From an uncultured Pelagibacteraceae bacterium (GTDB lineage: Bacteria > Pseudomonadota > Alphaproteobacteria > Pelagibacterales > Pelagibacteraceae), in contig CACFWQ010000001.1 in NCBI GenBank assembly GCA_902570055.1, positions 50,702 to 114,701 of the forward strand: a stretch of 64,000 bases of DNA, written 5' to 3'. Position numbers and translations under genes: made by a program. Each line of letters starts with the position of its first letter. The stretch's first letter is position 1. The notes under the pieces were generated by a model. The model did not search any database. It saw only the letters and a list, made by a program, of their open reading frames with translations, and was not told the DNA's origin. Below are positions 42,765 through 51,146 of the stretch, one piece after another.

Positions 42765-45143
42765 CTATGCTGCCTTAGCATCAGTTTTTTTTGCACTTTT
42801 GCAAGCTTTCCAAACTTTTTCAGCCGTTGCTGGCAGTGATATTTCTTCCCCTCCAAGTGCATTGATTACCGCATTCATAACAGTTGGTGTTGCAGCAATA
42901 GTTCCTGCCTCTCCACATCCTTTAACACCTAATGGATTTGTTGTTGCTTTAGTACAGGTAAATCCAATATTAAATTCTGGAAAGTTATCAGCTCTTGGCA
43001 TTGTATAATCCATATACGATGCTGTAATAAGTTGACCAGATTCATCATATTGGGCATTTTCATGTAAAGCTTGTCCAATTCCTTGTGCTAGTCCACCATG
43101 AACCTGTCCTTCAACAATTAATGGATTTACTATTGTTCCAAAATCATCAACAGCTGTATATTTATCAAGTTTTACATCACCTGTTTCTGGATCAATTTCT
43201 ACTTCACAAATATGCGATCCTGCTGGAAATGAGAAATTCGCTGGATCAAAAAATGATGACTCTACTAGACCTGGTTCTTCCCCCTCTGGTAATGGTGATT
43301 TAACCTCATCTCTTACTCCGGGCAAATAACTCGCAAAAGCAACTTCTCCTATCGTTTTTTTCTTATTTGATTTAGCTACTACAAATTCTCCATTTTTAAA
43401 TTCAACATCTTCTTCACTAGCTTCAAGCATTTTTGCTGCAATTTTTTTACCTTTAGTGATTATTTTTTTACATGCGTTAACTATTGCGATTCCACCAACT
43501 GTAAGTGATCTTGATCCATATGTCCCCATCCCAAAAGTTCCTTTATCAGTGTCACCATGCACAATATCTATATTCTCTATAGGTACACCTAGTTCATCTG
43601 CTGTTATTTGAGCAAAAGTTGTTTGGTGACTTTGCCCATGGCTATGAGATCCGGTGTAAACTGTAACTTGACCTGTAGGATTAAATCTTACTTCAGCAGA
43701 TTCCCATAATCCAACGCCACAACCCAACATCATAACTACTGGAGAAGGAGCAATACCACATGCTTCAAAATAAGTTGTAACCCCTATTCCTCTAAGTTTT
43801 CCCTTAGACTCAGAGGCTTTTTTTCTCGCAGCAAAACCATCGTAGTCAGCCATTTCTTTTGCTTTATTTAATCCAGCTGCATAATCACCTGAGTCTACTT
43901 GGTGAACTAAAGTTTGTTTAAATGGAAACTCAGTTGGAAAATTTTTCATTCTTATTTCGATTGGATCCATGCCTAGCTCTGTAGCTGCCTTATCAACTAT
44001 TCTTTCAATTGTATAAGTCGCTTCTGGTCTGCCAGCTCCCCTGTAAGCGTCAACAGGTGCAGTATTTGTATATACCGCTTTTACATTTGAGTATGCTGCT
44101 GGCATTACATAAACTCCTGTTGCACATGGTCCAAAAAGATATGTTGGAGTTACTGTTCCAAAAACTCTTGCATAAGCTCCTAAATTTGCAATAGTTTCGT
44201 TCTTAAATCCTAAAAATTTTCCATCATTTGTTACTGCTAATTCAGCATGAGTAATATGATCTCTTCCATGTGTATCAGTTAAAAAAGATTCTGTTCTTTC
44301 AGCAACCCATTTTATAGGTCTTTCAATTTTTTTTGATGCCCAACTACAAACAATCTCTTCATTATAAAGATTAATTTTTGATCCAAAACCACCGCCTACA
44401 TCAGGTGCTACAACTCTTAATTTGTTTTCTGGAGCAACTCCTCCAAATGCAGACATGATTAATCTTGATAAATGTGGGTTTTGACTTGTTGTGTAGCAAG
44501 TTATTTCTTCTGAGGCAGTATTATAATCTACAACACATGCTCTAGGTTCCATTGCATTTGGAATAAGTCTATTATTTATAATATCGAGCTTAATAATTTT
44601 ATCTGCTTTATCAAAAGCCTCTTTAACTTTTTGCCTATCGCCAAGCAACCAATCATAACAAAGATTTTTGTCAATTCCCTCATGAATAGCCTCACTGTTC
44701 ATTGTATCTGCTAAATTACTCACAGCTTTTAATACTTTATAATCGACTTTCACCAACTCAGCTGCTGTCTTTGCTTCGTCTAAAGTTTCAGCAAAAACAA
44801 CTGCAACAGGATCACCAACAAAATTTGCATTATCTTTTGCCAATGGCGGATTTGGTGGACATTTCATTTCAGATCCATCTTCACTTCTAATCGCCCATCC
44901 AGCGATTAAACCACCTATTTTGTCTTTAGCAATATGTTCTCCTGTTAATATATCTACAACTCCAGATGCTTTTAAAGCTTTCGAAGTATCAATTTTTTTA
45001 ATTTTTGCTCTTGCATGTGGAGATCTAATAAATACAGCGTAAGTTTGATTAGCTATATTTATGTCTGAGGTATATCTGCCTTTACCAGTCAAAAACCTTT
45101 TATCCTCTTTTCTTTCAACTCTTGATCCAACTAAACTTGCCAT
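42765..45143 (-). CDS. Molybdopterin-binding subunit, form-II CoxL / xanthine dehydrogenase family
   Basis: 792-residue catalytic subunit that binds the molybdenum cytosine dinucleotide cofactor. The active-site loop is AYRGAGR (about residue 365), the form-II sequence; true CO dehydrogenases (form I) have AYxCSFR. The essential Glu is in KGCGEAGTIAATP near residue 735. Form-II enzymes hydroxylate a range of aldehydes, purines or heterocycles, and CO oxidation is doubtful. Substrate here is unknown. Flanked by its FAD and 2Fe-2S subunits. Confidence 0.93.
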   Translation of the reverse strand: MASLVGSRVERKEDKRFLTGKGRYTSDINIANQTYAVFIRSPHARAKIKKIDTSKALKASGVVDILTGEHIAKDKIGGLIAGWAIRSEDGSEMKCPPNPPLAKDNANFVGDPVAVVFAETLDEAKTAAELVKVDYKVLKAVSNLADTMNSEAIHEGIDKNLCYDWLLGDRQKVKEAFDKADKIIKLDIINNRLIPNAMEPRACVVDYNTASEEITCYTTSQNPHLSRLIMSAFGGVAPENKLRVVAPDVGGGFGSKINLYNEEIVCSWASKKIERPIKWVAERTESFLTDTHGRDHITHAELAVTNDGKFLGFKNETIANLGAYARVFGTVTPTYLFGPCATGVYVMPAAYSNVKAVYTNTAPVDAYRGAGRPEATYTIERIVDKAATELGMDPIEIRMKNFPTEFPFKQTLVHQVDSGDYAAGLNKAKEMADYDGFAARKKASESKGKLRGIGVTTYFEACGIAPSPVVMMLGCGVGLWESAEVRFNPTGQVTVYTGSHSHGQSHQTTFAQITADELGVPIENIDIVHGDTDKGTFGMGTYGSRSLTVGGIAIVNACKKIITKGKKIAAKMLEASEEDVEFKNGEFVVAKSNKKKTIGEVAFASYLPGVRDEVKSPLPEGEEPGLVESSFFDPANFSFPAGSHICEVEIDPETGDVKLDKYTAVDDFGTIVNPLIVEGQVHGGLAQGIGQALHENAQYDESGQLITASYMDYTMPRADNFPEFNIGFTCTKATTNPLGVKGCGEAGTIAATPTVMNAVINALGGEEISLPATAEKVWKACKSAKKTDAKAA

Positions 45144-45155
45144 AACTTAACCTTC

Positions 45156-45617
45156 TTACATTTTAGAAGCAGCTTCTTTAACTGCTGCTACAATGTTTTG
45201 ATACCCAGTGCATCTACAAATATTTCCTTCTAACCAATCTCTTATTTCTTTATCGCTAGGATTCTTTTTATTTTTTAATAAATCTATAGCACTCATAACC
45301 ATTCCAGGTGTACAAAAGCCGCACTGTAATCCATGCATTTTTTTAAATGCCTCTTGCATTGGATGCATTTTTCCATTTTTTGCTAAGCCTTCAATGGTAG
45401 TAATTTTTGATCCGTTTAAATCTGTTGCAAATGCAGTGCAGCTTTTAATCGATCTGCCATTAACATGTACTACGCATGCTCCGCATTGACTTGTATCACA
45501 ACCAATATGTGTGCCTGTTAAATTTAAAATATTTCTTAAAAAATCTGATAATAATGTGTGATCTGGAATTTCTTTTGAAATTCTTTTTCCATTAATCTCT
45601 ACGTCAATCTTTTTCAT
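45156..45617 (-). CDS. 2Fe-2S subunit of the molybdenum hydroxylase (CoxS type)
   Basis: 153 residues with both cluster motifs: the plant-ferredoxin type [15 protein letters not shown]...SC near residue 40, and the four-helix-bundle type [16 protein letters not shown]...NICRCTGYQ near 100. No Tat signal, so the enzyme is cytoplasmic. First gene of the operon S-L-M-xdhC(N)-PhyH-xdhC(C)-hydrolase-mocA. Confidence 0.94.
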   Translation of the reverse strand: MKKIDVEINGKRISKEIPDHTLLSDFLRNILNLTGTHIGCDTSQCGACVVHVNGRSIKSCTAFATDLNGSKITTIEGLAKNGKMHPMQEAFKKMHGLQCGFCTPGMVMSAIDLLKNKKNPSDKEIRDWLEGNICRCTGYQNIVAAVKEAASKM

Positions 45618-45657
45618 TCTTTACCCCTTCACGAAAAAGTTACATTTTTCTTTAGAT

Positions 45658-45686
45658 ATTTAATCACAATCAAAAAAAATGTTCAA
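45658..45686 (-). promoter_or_regulatory. Possible promoter of the molybdenum hydroxylase operon
   Basis: Reverse strand TTGAAC (45686-45681) and TTAAAT (45663-45658) with 17 bases between, in the 104-base gap upstream of the 2Fe-2S subunit gene. The -35 match is 4/6 and the -10 match is 4/6. Weak boxes but in the right place; the gap also separates coxG, which is on the same strand upstream. Confidence 0.35.
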
Positions 45687-45721
45687 TCAGATAACAGATA
45701 AAAATTCTAGTTTAGCGCGAC

Positions 45722-46306
45722 TTAAATAAGTAAATATATTGCAATTCCTAACAAAACTAATCCAGTAATATAAATTAAAATTTTATTATTAGGTTTTTTC
45801 ATATCTTGAGTTGATATCTTAATTTTACTTTCTTTTTTATCTTCAATTTTTATTTCTTCAGAAATTTTTTCTGTTAAAATTAATTCTGAAAATTTGCCAA
45901 AAAAAATATCTGCCATTTTTTTAGCAGTCATATCAATTAAGCGTGATCCTACTTGTGCAATTTTTCCACCAACATTAGCCTCAACTTCATAAATTAACTT
46001 TGTTCCACCTTCTGAAACTTCTAACTTTACTTTTGCTTCTCCATTTGCAAATCCTACGGGTGAGTTTCCAGATCCTTGGATTACATAACTATTAGGTGCG
46101 TCAATCTCTTTTAATTCTATATCTCCAGTAAAGCTTGCATTAAATGGACCAATTTTGTTTGTAGCAGTTGCTGTAAACTCTGTATCAGATTTTTTTTTAA
46201 AATCTTCGCATCCTGGAATTGATTTTCTCAATATTTCTGGATCATTTAAAGCTTCCCAAACTTTTTGTTTTTCTAAATTTATTTGATATGATCCTGAAAG
46301 TTTCAT
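45722..46306 (-). CDS. CoxG-type SRPBCC protein with membrane anchor
   Basis: 194 residues (ATG at 46306; an in-frame TTG at 46312 is less likely). The SRPBCC/CoxG domain (about residues 1-145) has KLSGSYQINLEKQKVWEALND, LRKSIPGCEDF and GPFNASFTGDIEL, the standard CoxG pattern. A C-terminal hydrophobic segment (about the last 20 residues) anchors it to the membrane. CoxG recruits CO-dehydrogenase-type enzymes to the membrane for electron transfer. It lies 104 bases upstream of the hydroxylase genes on the same strand. Confidence 0.9.
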   Translation of the reverse strand: MKLSGSYQINLEKQKVWEALNDPEILRKSIPGCEDFKKKSDTEFTATATNKIGPFNASFTGDIELKEIDAPNSYVIQGSGNSPVGFANGEAKVKLEVSEGGTKLIYEVEANVGGKIAQVGSRLIDMTAKKMADIFFGKFSELILTEKISEEIKIEDKKESKIKISTQDMKKPNNKILIYITGLVLLGIAIYLLI

Positions 46307-46336
46307 TAACAATATAAAACTTTAACATAAAAAAAA

Positions 46337-46582
46337 ATGGATGATAATACTAAAAAAGAATTACAATCTGCTACCTTCGAAAGATTGATAAATCATCTTA
46401 GAAACAGAAAAGATGTTCAGAATTTAGATTTAATGAATCTGGCTGGATTCTGTAGAAATTGTTTATCTCGTTGGTATAGAGAGGAAGCAGAGAAAAAAGG
46501 TATTTCAATATCAGATCCCGATGCACGAGAACATGTGTATGGAATGCCTTATTCTGAATGGAAAGAAAAATATCAAAAGTAA
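46337..46582 (+). CDS. DUF1244 family protein
   Basis: 81 residues of the DUF1244 (SMc04008-like) family, common in alphaproteobacteria. Recognised by ATFERLINHLRNR, NLAGFCRNCLSRWYREEA with a CxxC, and HVYGMPYSEWKEKYQ at the end. No known function. It is 30 bases from, and divergent to, coxG. Confidence 0.9.
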   Translation: MDDNTKKELQSATFERLINHLRNRKDVQNLDLMNLAGFCRNCLSRWYREEAEKKGISISDPDAREHVYGMPYSEWKEKYQK

Positions 46583-46591
46583 CTTTTTTCA

Positions 46592-47449
46592 GTGATAAAA
46601 TTTCTTCCACTAATATTTATTTTACTTTGGTCCTCAGCTTTTGTAACAATAAAACCAGTAGTTGATTATAGCGATCCTTTTGCAGCATTAAGCTTTAGAT
46701 TTTTAATTGTTACAATATTATTTTATTTTTTTTCATTATTTTCAAAACAAAAAGTTTTAGTTCATTCAAAAAATATTTTACCATCAATTTCTACAGGAAT
46801 ACTTTTTCATGGATTTTATCTAGGTGGTGTTTTTTATTCAATTTCTATTGGTCTTCCAACTGGAATTGCAGCTTTAATAGTTACACTTCAACCTGTATTA
46901 ACAAATGCTTTGGCTGGACCTATTTTAAATGAAAAAGTAACTTGGAATAAATGGTTAGGAGTTTTATTAGGATTTGTTGGAGCCGCTTTGGTTATTGGTT
47001 TTGATATAGGTAAATCATTACCATTACTAGGAATTGTTGCTGTAATAGTTTCTTTGATTGCTGTTACTTCGGCTACACTATGGCAAAAAAAAATAAGTTA
47101 CAACTTACCCTTATCAGTTAGCAATATGTATCAAGCGATAGGAGGTTTTTTATTTCATTTATTTATAATTATTTTTTTCATTCAAAAACCTTTTATAAAT
47201 TTTTCAACAACTTTTATAATTGCAATAAGTCATCAAATATTTTTAGTTTCTTTTGGAGCATTTACTATTTTAATGTTTTTAATAAAAAAAAACTCAGCAA
47301 GCAAAACTGTTTCTGTTTTTTTTCTAATACCCCCTACTTCAGCAATTATGGCTTTTGTTTTTTTAGGAGAAAATTTAAATTTAATTGATATATTTGGGTT
47401 TTTAATTGCAACCTTAGGGGTTTATATTGCAACAAGAGAAAATGTTTAA
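46592..47449 (+). CDS. EamA/DMT-family transporter
   Basis: 285 residues with ten predicted helices. It starts at a GTG, FLPLIFILLWSSAFVTIKPVVDY, the usual EamA N-terminus, and the second repeat holds LIAVTSATLWQKK. Substrate unknown. It follows the DUF1244 gene by 9 bases. Confidence 0.87.
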   Translation: MIKFLPLIFILLWSSAFVTIKPVVDYSDPFAALSFRFLIVTILFYFFSLFSKQKVLVHSKNILPSISTGILFHGFYLGGVFYSISIGLPTGIAALIVTLQPVLTNALAGPILNEKVTWNKWLGVLLGFVGAALVIGFDIGKSLPLLGIVAVIVSLIAVTSATLWQKKISYNLPLSVSNMYQAIGGFLFHLFIIIFFIQKPFINFSTTFIIAISHQIFLVSFGAFTILMFLIKKNSASKTVSVFFLIPPTSAIMAFVFLGENLNLIDIFGFLIATLGVYIATRENV

Positions 47450-47453
47450 AATT

Positions 47454-47954
47454 TTATTTTTCCTTAAGTCTTGGAAATAATTCTACAAAATTACAAGGTT
47501 TATGATTGATGTCTAGTTGATGTATTAAAATTTCATCCCATGCATCATTTACACCTCCGGATGATCCTGGTAATGCAAATATATATTTGCCATTAGCTAA
47601 TACCGCGCATGCTCTTGACTGAATAGAAGAAGTGCCAACAGTTTTTAAGCTAATTGTTCTGAATACTTCGCCAAATCCCGGGATATGTTTGTCTGCTATT
47701 TCATCTAATGCTTCAGGTGTAATATCCCTTCCTGTCAATCCAGTCCCTCCTGTTGTTATGATTACATCAATCTTTTTTTTCTTAATCCAGTCTTTTAATA
47801 TTTTTTTAATTGCTTTTTTGCTATCTTTACAAATTTTTCTATCTACTAAGTTATGATTAGCTTTGTTTATTTTATCTACTAATATATTTCCCGACTTGTC
47901 AGTTTTTAAAGTTCTTGTATCGGTAACTGTTAATAATGCTATATTTACAATCAT
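47454..47954 (-). CDS. moaB: Molybdopterin adenylyltransferase MoaB
   Basis: 166 residues of the MoaB/MogA fold that adds AMP to molybdopterin before metal insertion. Motifs: LLTVTDTRTLKTDKSGN at the start and VIITTGGTGLTGRDITPEAL in the middle, then the FALPGSSGGVNDAWDEIL end. It supplies another step of cofactor synthesis for the hydroxylase. No moeA or modABC is visible in the window. Confidence 0.93.
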   Translation of the reverse strand: MIVNIALLTVTDTRTLKTDKSGNILVDKINKANHNLVDRKICKDSKKAIKKILKDWIKKKKIDVIITTGGTGLTGRDITPEALDEIADKHIPGFGEVFRTISLKTVGTSSIQSRACAVLANGKYIFALPGSSGGVNDAWDEILIHQLDINHKPCNFVELFPRLKEK

Positions 47955-47963
47955 AAAATTTAA

Positions 47964-48710
47964 ATGATTATATTATCAATTTTATTTTTTGTAACTGCAA
48001 TATTATATGCCAGCGTTGGTTTTGGAGGTGGATCCACTTACCTAGCGCTACTGCTAATATGGGGTATACCCTATTATATTTTTCCAGTAATCGCTTTGAT
48101 ATGTAATATATTTGTAGTTTCTGGAAATAGCTTTAATTATATAAAAGCTGGAAACCTAAATTTAAAATTACTTATACCATATCTAATAGGATCAATACCT
48201 TTGGCATTTATTGGTGGCTCCTTGCAAATAGATAAAAACCTATTTGAAATTTTTTTGTTTATAGTTTTAGCAATTGCTGGAACATTACTTTTAATAAATT
48301 TCAAATCTTATGATGATAATGAATCAACCTATAGAAATATTCCAATTTTAATATCAATTTTAATTGGAGGAATATTAGGATTTGTTTCTGGTGTCGTTGG
48401 CATAGGAGGTGGAATATTTTTAAGTCCTATACTTTTTTTAATTAAAGCAGCTAAACCAAAACATATTGTTACAGCAGCTTCTTTATTTATTCTAATCAAT
48501 TCTATATTCGGAGTTATCGGTCAATTAACTAAAAATATAGTTTTGAGCGATATATCAAACTACTGGTATTTATTTTTGATAGTAATTATTGGTGGTCATA
48601 TTGGTAATTTTTTAAATTTAAAAATATTTCCAACAAAATTACTTGCATTGGTTACATCAAGTTTAGTATTATTTGTTGCTATTAGAATGGGTATTAAATT
48701 ATTTATTTAA
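47964..48710 (+). CDS. TSUP (TauE/SafE) family membrane protein
   Basis: 248 residues, about eight membrane helices in two repeats. GFGGGSTYLALLLIWG in the first repeat and GVVGIGGGIFLSPILFL in the second are the paired TauE/SafE motifs. Members move sulfite, sulfoacetate or other organic anions. Nothing nearby fixes the substrate, although taurine-type uptake and sulfur genes are in the same window. Confidence 0.87.
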   Translation: MIILSILFFVTAILYASVGFGGGSTYLALLLIWGIPYYIFPVIALICNIFVVSGNSFNYIKAGNLNLKLLIPYLIGSIPLAFIGGSLQIDKNLFEIFLFIVLAIAGTLLLINFKSYDDNESTYRNIPILISILIGGILGFVSGVVGIGGGIFLSPILFLIKAAKPKHIVTAASLFILINSIFGVIGQLTKNIVLSDISNYWYLFLIVIIGGHIGNFLNLKIFPTKLLALVTSSLVLFVAIRMGIKLFI

Positions 48711-48711
48711 T

Positions 48712-49629
48712 ATGGATTTAAACTATTTTAAAAAAATAAGAATTTTAGATGCTGGTATGGGACAAGAATTACTTGCAAGAGGTCTTATTTCTAGGGGAAC
48801 TCTTTGGTCAGCAACTTCATTGATTGAGGAAAAATATAATCAGCTAGTAGTTGATGCTCATTTATCTTCTATTAATGCTGGTGCTGAGGTCATTTTAACT
48901 AACACATTTACTGCAAGAAAAGTAAGAATGGAACAAAATCAAGCCGCAGATCGTTTCTACTTTGCTAATCATAAGGCATGCGAACTTGCTAAAAAAGCTA
49001 AAGAATTATCAAAAAAAAACATTTTAATTGCGGGAAGTCTTCCTGCTCAAAACGACACATATGAAGTTGACAAAAGAGACAAAAATATAGTTGAAAAAGA
49101 TTTTTTTAATCAAGCAAGCATAATTAATCCTCATATAGATTTTTTTTATTTAGATGTAATTTCTAGTGGCCGAGAAGTAGAGATAGCATCAAACATTATC
49201 CAAAAGCTAAATAAACAAGTTTTGGTTGGTTTGCATATAAAAAAAAATGGTAAACTTCCATCTGGCGAAACAATAACTGACGTAGTAAAAAAATGTAAAA
49301 ATAATAGCTGGTTAGGAGTAGTTGCTGCATGTGTGTCTCCAGAGATAATAGAAAAAACTTCTACTGAATTCAAAAAATTAAACATACCATTTGGTTTTAA
49401 AGTAAATTTGTGGAGTGTGGAAGAACCTTTGCCAGTTCACAGATTTAATAAAGCTGGATTTAATGAAGTAGGAAAAAATCCTAATATAACTTTAGGCAAA
49501 AGAGATGATATTACTGGTAAAATTTTTTGTGAATTTGTAAAAAAAATTATTAAAAATGGAGCAACAATTTTAGGTGGTTGTTGTGAAACAGATTCATCTC
49601 ACATAAAAGAATTGTCTAAACTGAAGTAA
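48712..49629 (+). CDS. Homocysteine S-methyltransferase family protein
   Basis: 305 residues from ATG 48712 (an in-frame ATG at 48673 lies inside the TSUP gene and is less likely). It is a TIM-barrel methyltransferase of the MmuM/BHMT family. ILDAGMGQELLARG is the start motif; Zn ligands are GVVAACVSPE and ILGGCCETDSSHI. It makes methionine from homocysteine using a methylated donor such as S-methylmethionine, betaine or dimethylsulfonium compounds; the donor cannot be read. Its 3' end overlaps the convergent EamA gene by 14 bases. Confidence 0.85.
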   Translation: MDLNYFKKIRILDAGMGQELLARGLISRGTLWSATSLIEEKYNQLVVDAHLSSINAGAEVILTNTFTARKVRMEQNQAADRFYFANHKACELAKKAKELSKKNILIAGSLPAQNDTYEVDKRDKNIVEKDFFNQASIINPHIDFFYLDVISSGREVEIASNIIQKLNKQVLVGLHIKKNGKLPSGETITDVVKKCKNNSWLGVVAACVSPEIIEKTSTEFKKLNIPFGFKVNLWSVEEPLPVHRFNKAGFNEVGKNPNITLGKRDDITGKIFCEFVKKIIKNGATILGGCCETDSSHIKELSKLK

Positions 49630-50509
49630 TTTTTTTACTATTCGATTTTTTAACAAAATAAATACCAACTATTACAGCAGCAACTGCTACTAAAACTTTT
49701 GAGGTAATTAATTCTTTTAGAAATATATATCCTAAAATTATTCCAAATATTGGAATTAAATAAGCTACTTGAGCTTGGAAAACCAATCCATTAGTTTTTA
49801 ATATTCTAAATCTAAGCAACCAGGCTAGACCGGTTGAAACTATGCCTAGATAAATAATTGCCATTGTTGATTCTATGCTAGGATTTAAATTCCAAGGCTT
49901 TTCAGTAAAAATAGTTATTGGAATTAAAAACAATGTTGCCCATATTAAGATTGAAGCAGTAACATTTTCATTTTTTTTATTACTTATTTTTATTGTTAAT
50001 AATCCTCCTACAACATAAAAAGTTGATCCTATTAATATTAAAAGAGCTGAAGAAAAATTACTTTCATTAATCAAAATATTATCTGAAAATAAAAAAACTA
50101 TTCCTGAAAAACCTATAAGAACGCCAAAAATTTTTTTTATATTGATCTTTTCATTATTGGTAAAAAAATGAGCAAGAACAGTAGCGCTTAAAGGTGTGCT
50201 TGCCATTAATATTGCAGCTAAATTACTTTGAACTTTTTGAACTCCATAGGCTATAAGAAAAAAGGGAATAACTAGATTTACCATCCCAATTATAGCAAAC
50301 CAATACCAGTCTTTTGAAAATGCTTCGATTTTTATTTTTTGAACTAAACATAGACCAACTACAGGAATTGCACCAAAAAAAGTTCTTAGCAAAGCAATTG
50401 TAACTGGTCCATAAGAATATGTTGCTATTTTTATGTTGAAAAAAGCTGAAGACCATATGAGGGCCAAAATTGTTAGAAGAGCATAATCTATAATTTTAGG
50501 TTCTCTCAT
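49616..50509 (-). CDS. EamA/DMT-family transporter
   Basis: 297 residues, ten predicted helices. The N-terminal ALLTILALIWSSAFFNIKIATYS and LLRTFFGAIPVVGLCL, with GSTFYVVGGLLTIK in the second repeat, are EamA features. It overlaps the end of the ybaK gene by 4 bases (ATGA), so both are one transcript. Substrate unknown. Confidence 0.87.
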   Translation of the reverse strand: MREPKIIDYALLTILALIWSSAFFNIKIATYSYGPVTIALLRTFFGAIPVVGLCLVQKIKIEAFSKDWYWFAIIGMVNLVIPFFLIAYGVQKVQSNLAAILMASTPLSATVLAHFFTNNEKINIKKIFGVLIGFSGIVFLFSDNILINESNFSSALLILIGSTFYVVGGLLTIKISNKKNENVTASILIWATLFLIPITIFTEKPWNLNPSIESTMAIIYLGIVSTGLAWLLRFRILKTNGLVFQAQVAYLIPIFGIILGYIFLKELITSKVLVAVAAVIVGIYFVKKSNSKKITSV

Positions 50510-50988
50510 AAAACGATATCCTCTTCTTTTCCTTTTGTAAGTTTTATCAATTGTTGGTAGCTAATCTTAAAAATTGAGTTTGGATGTCCTGCTGCAGCAT
50601 ATACGTTTTTATATCTTGATAAAGATTTATCTATTAATATATTAGCTTTATTTAAATGTGCTACAGGTGAAACTCCACCTATTGAAAAACCTGTTTCATT
50701 TTTAACTTGTTCTGCATCTGCCATTGAAACATCCTTGTAATTTAGTATTTTTTTTACTTTGTTTAATGAGCATCTCATATCTCCTGCAACTAAACACAAA
50801 ATAAAATTTTTCTCTGTTCTCAGAAGTAAACTCTTTACTATTGCTCCAACTTCACAATTTAATGATGAAGCTGCATCTTTTGCTGTTCTGGCTGAACTAT
50901 CTAAGATTTGTATTTTTAGCGACTCATCAAAGCTTTTTAGAGCATTGGCTACTCTTTTAACAGTTTCTTTTTTTAATAAATCTTCCAT
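50506..50988 (-). CDS. YbaK/EbsC family aminoacyl-tRNA deacylase
   Basis: 160 residues of the YbaK/ProX editing fold, which hydrolyses mischarged tRNA (such as Cys- or Ala-tRNA(Pro)). The catalytic Lys is probably in GAIVKSLLLRT; GFSIGGVSPVAHLNKANILID and YAAAGHPNSIFKIS are the other family blocks. Which mischarged tRNA it uses is not known. Upstream is a 158-base gap shared with glnA. Confidence 0.88.
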   Translation of the reverse strand: MEDLLKKETVKRVANALKSFDESLKIQILDSSARTAKDAASSLNCEVGAIVKSLLLRTEKNFILCLVAGDMRCSLNKVKKILNYKDVSMADAEQVKNETGFSIGGVSPVAHLNKANILIDKSLSRYKNVYAAAGHPNSIFKISYQQLIKLTKGKEEDIVL

Positions 50989-51043
50989 TCAATTATAAAT
51001 TGTAACAATATTTGAATTGATAATTTCCTATAAATTATTATTT

Positions 51044-51066
51044 ACCTATGTAATCAATGCATAGGT
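51044..51066. promoter_or_regulatory. Inverted repeat upstream of glnA
   Basis: ACCTATG (51044-51050) and CATAGGT (51060-51066) are perfect inverted repeats 9 bases apart. A TATAAT at 51095-51100, 47 bases before the glnA ATG, would put this dyad at about -40 to -65 from the start of transcription, a position for an activator. It does not fit the NtrC site consensus. Alternatively it forms a short RNA hairpin. Function unproven. Confidence 0.5.
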
Positions 51067-51146
51067 GATATCCCTTTAATAGGCAATATTAAACTATAAT
51101 TTTTTGATATTAAAAGTTAACAAAATTTAGTAGGAGAGAAAATATA

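Noticed and set aside
44009..44194. Leu/Gln-rich forward frames inside coxL (also at 43085, 44702, 33068, 33275)
   Set aside because: Low-complexity Leu/His/Gln content is a reading-frame artefact of the opposite-strand genes.
42765..46306. Annotation of the cox-like genes as aerobic CO dehydrogenase
   Set aside because: The active-site loop is AYRGAGR, not the AYxCSFR of true CO dehydrogenase.
48673..48711. Upstream start for the homocysteine methyltransferase at 48673
   Set aside because: The ATG at 48712 follows the TSUP stop and fits the family N-terminus.
50999..51146. glnA RNA (glutamine riboswitch) in the glnA leader
   Set aside because: I could not find the conserved core of that RNA; only a simple 7-bp dyad is present.
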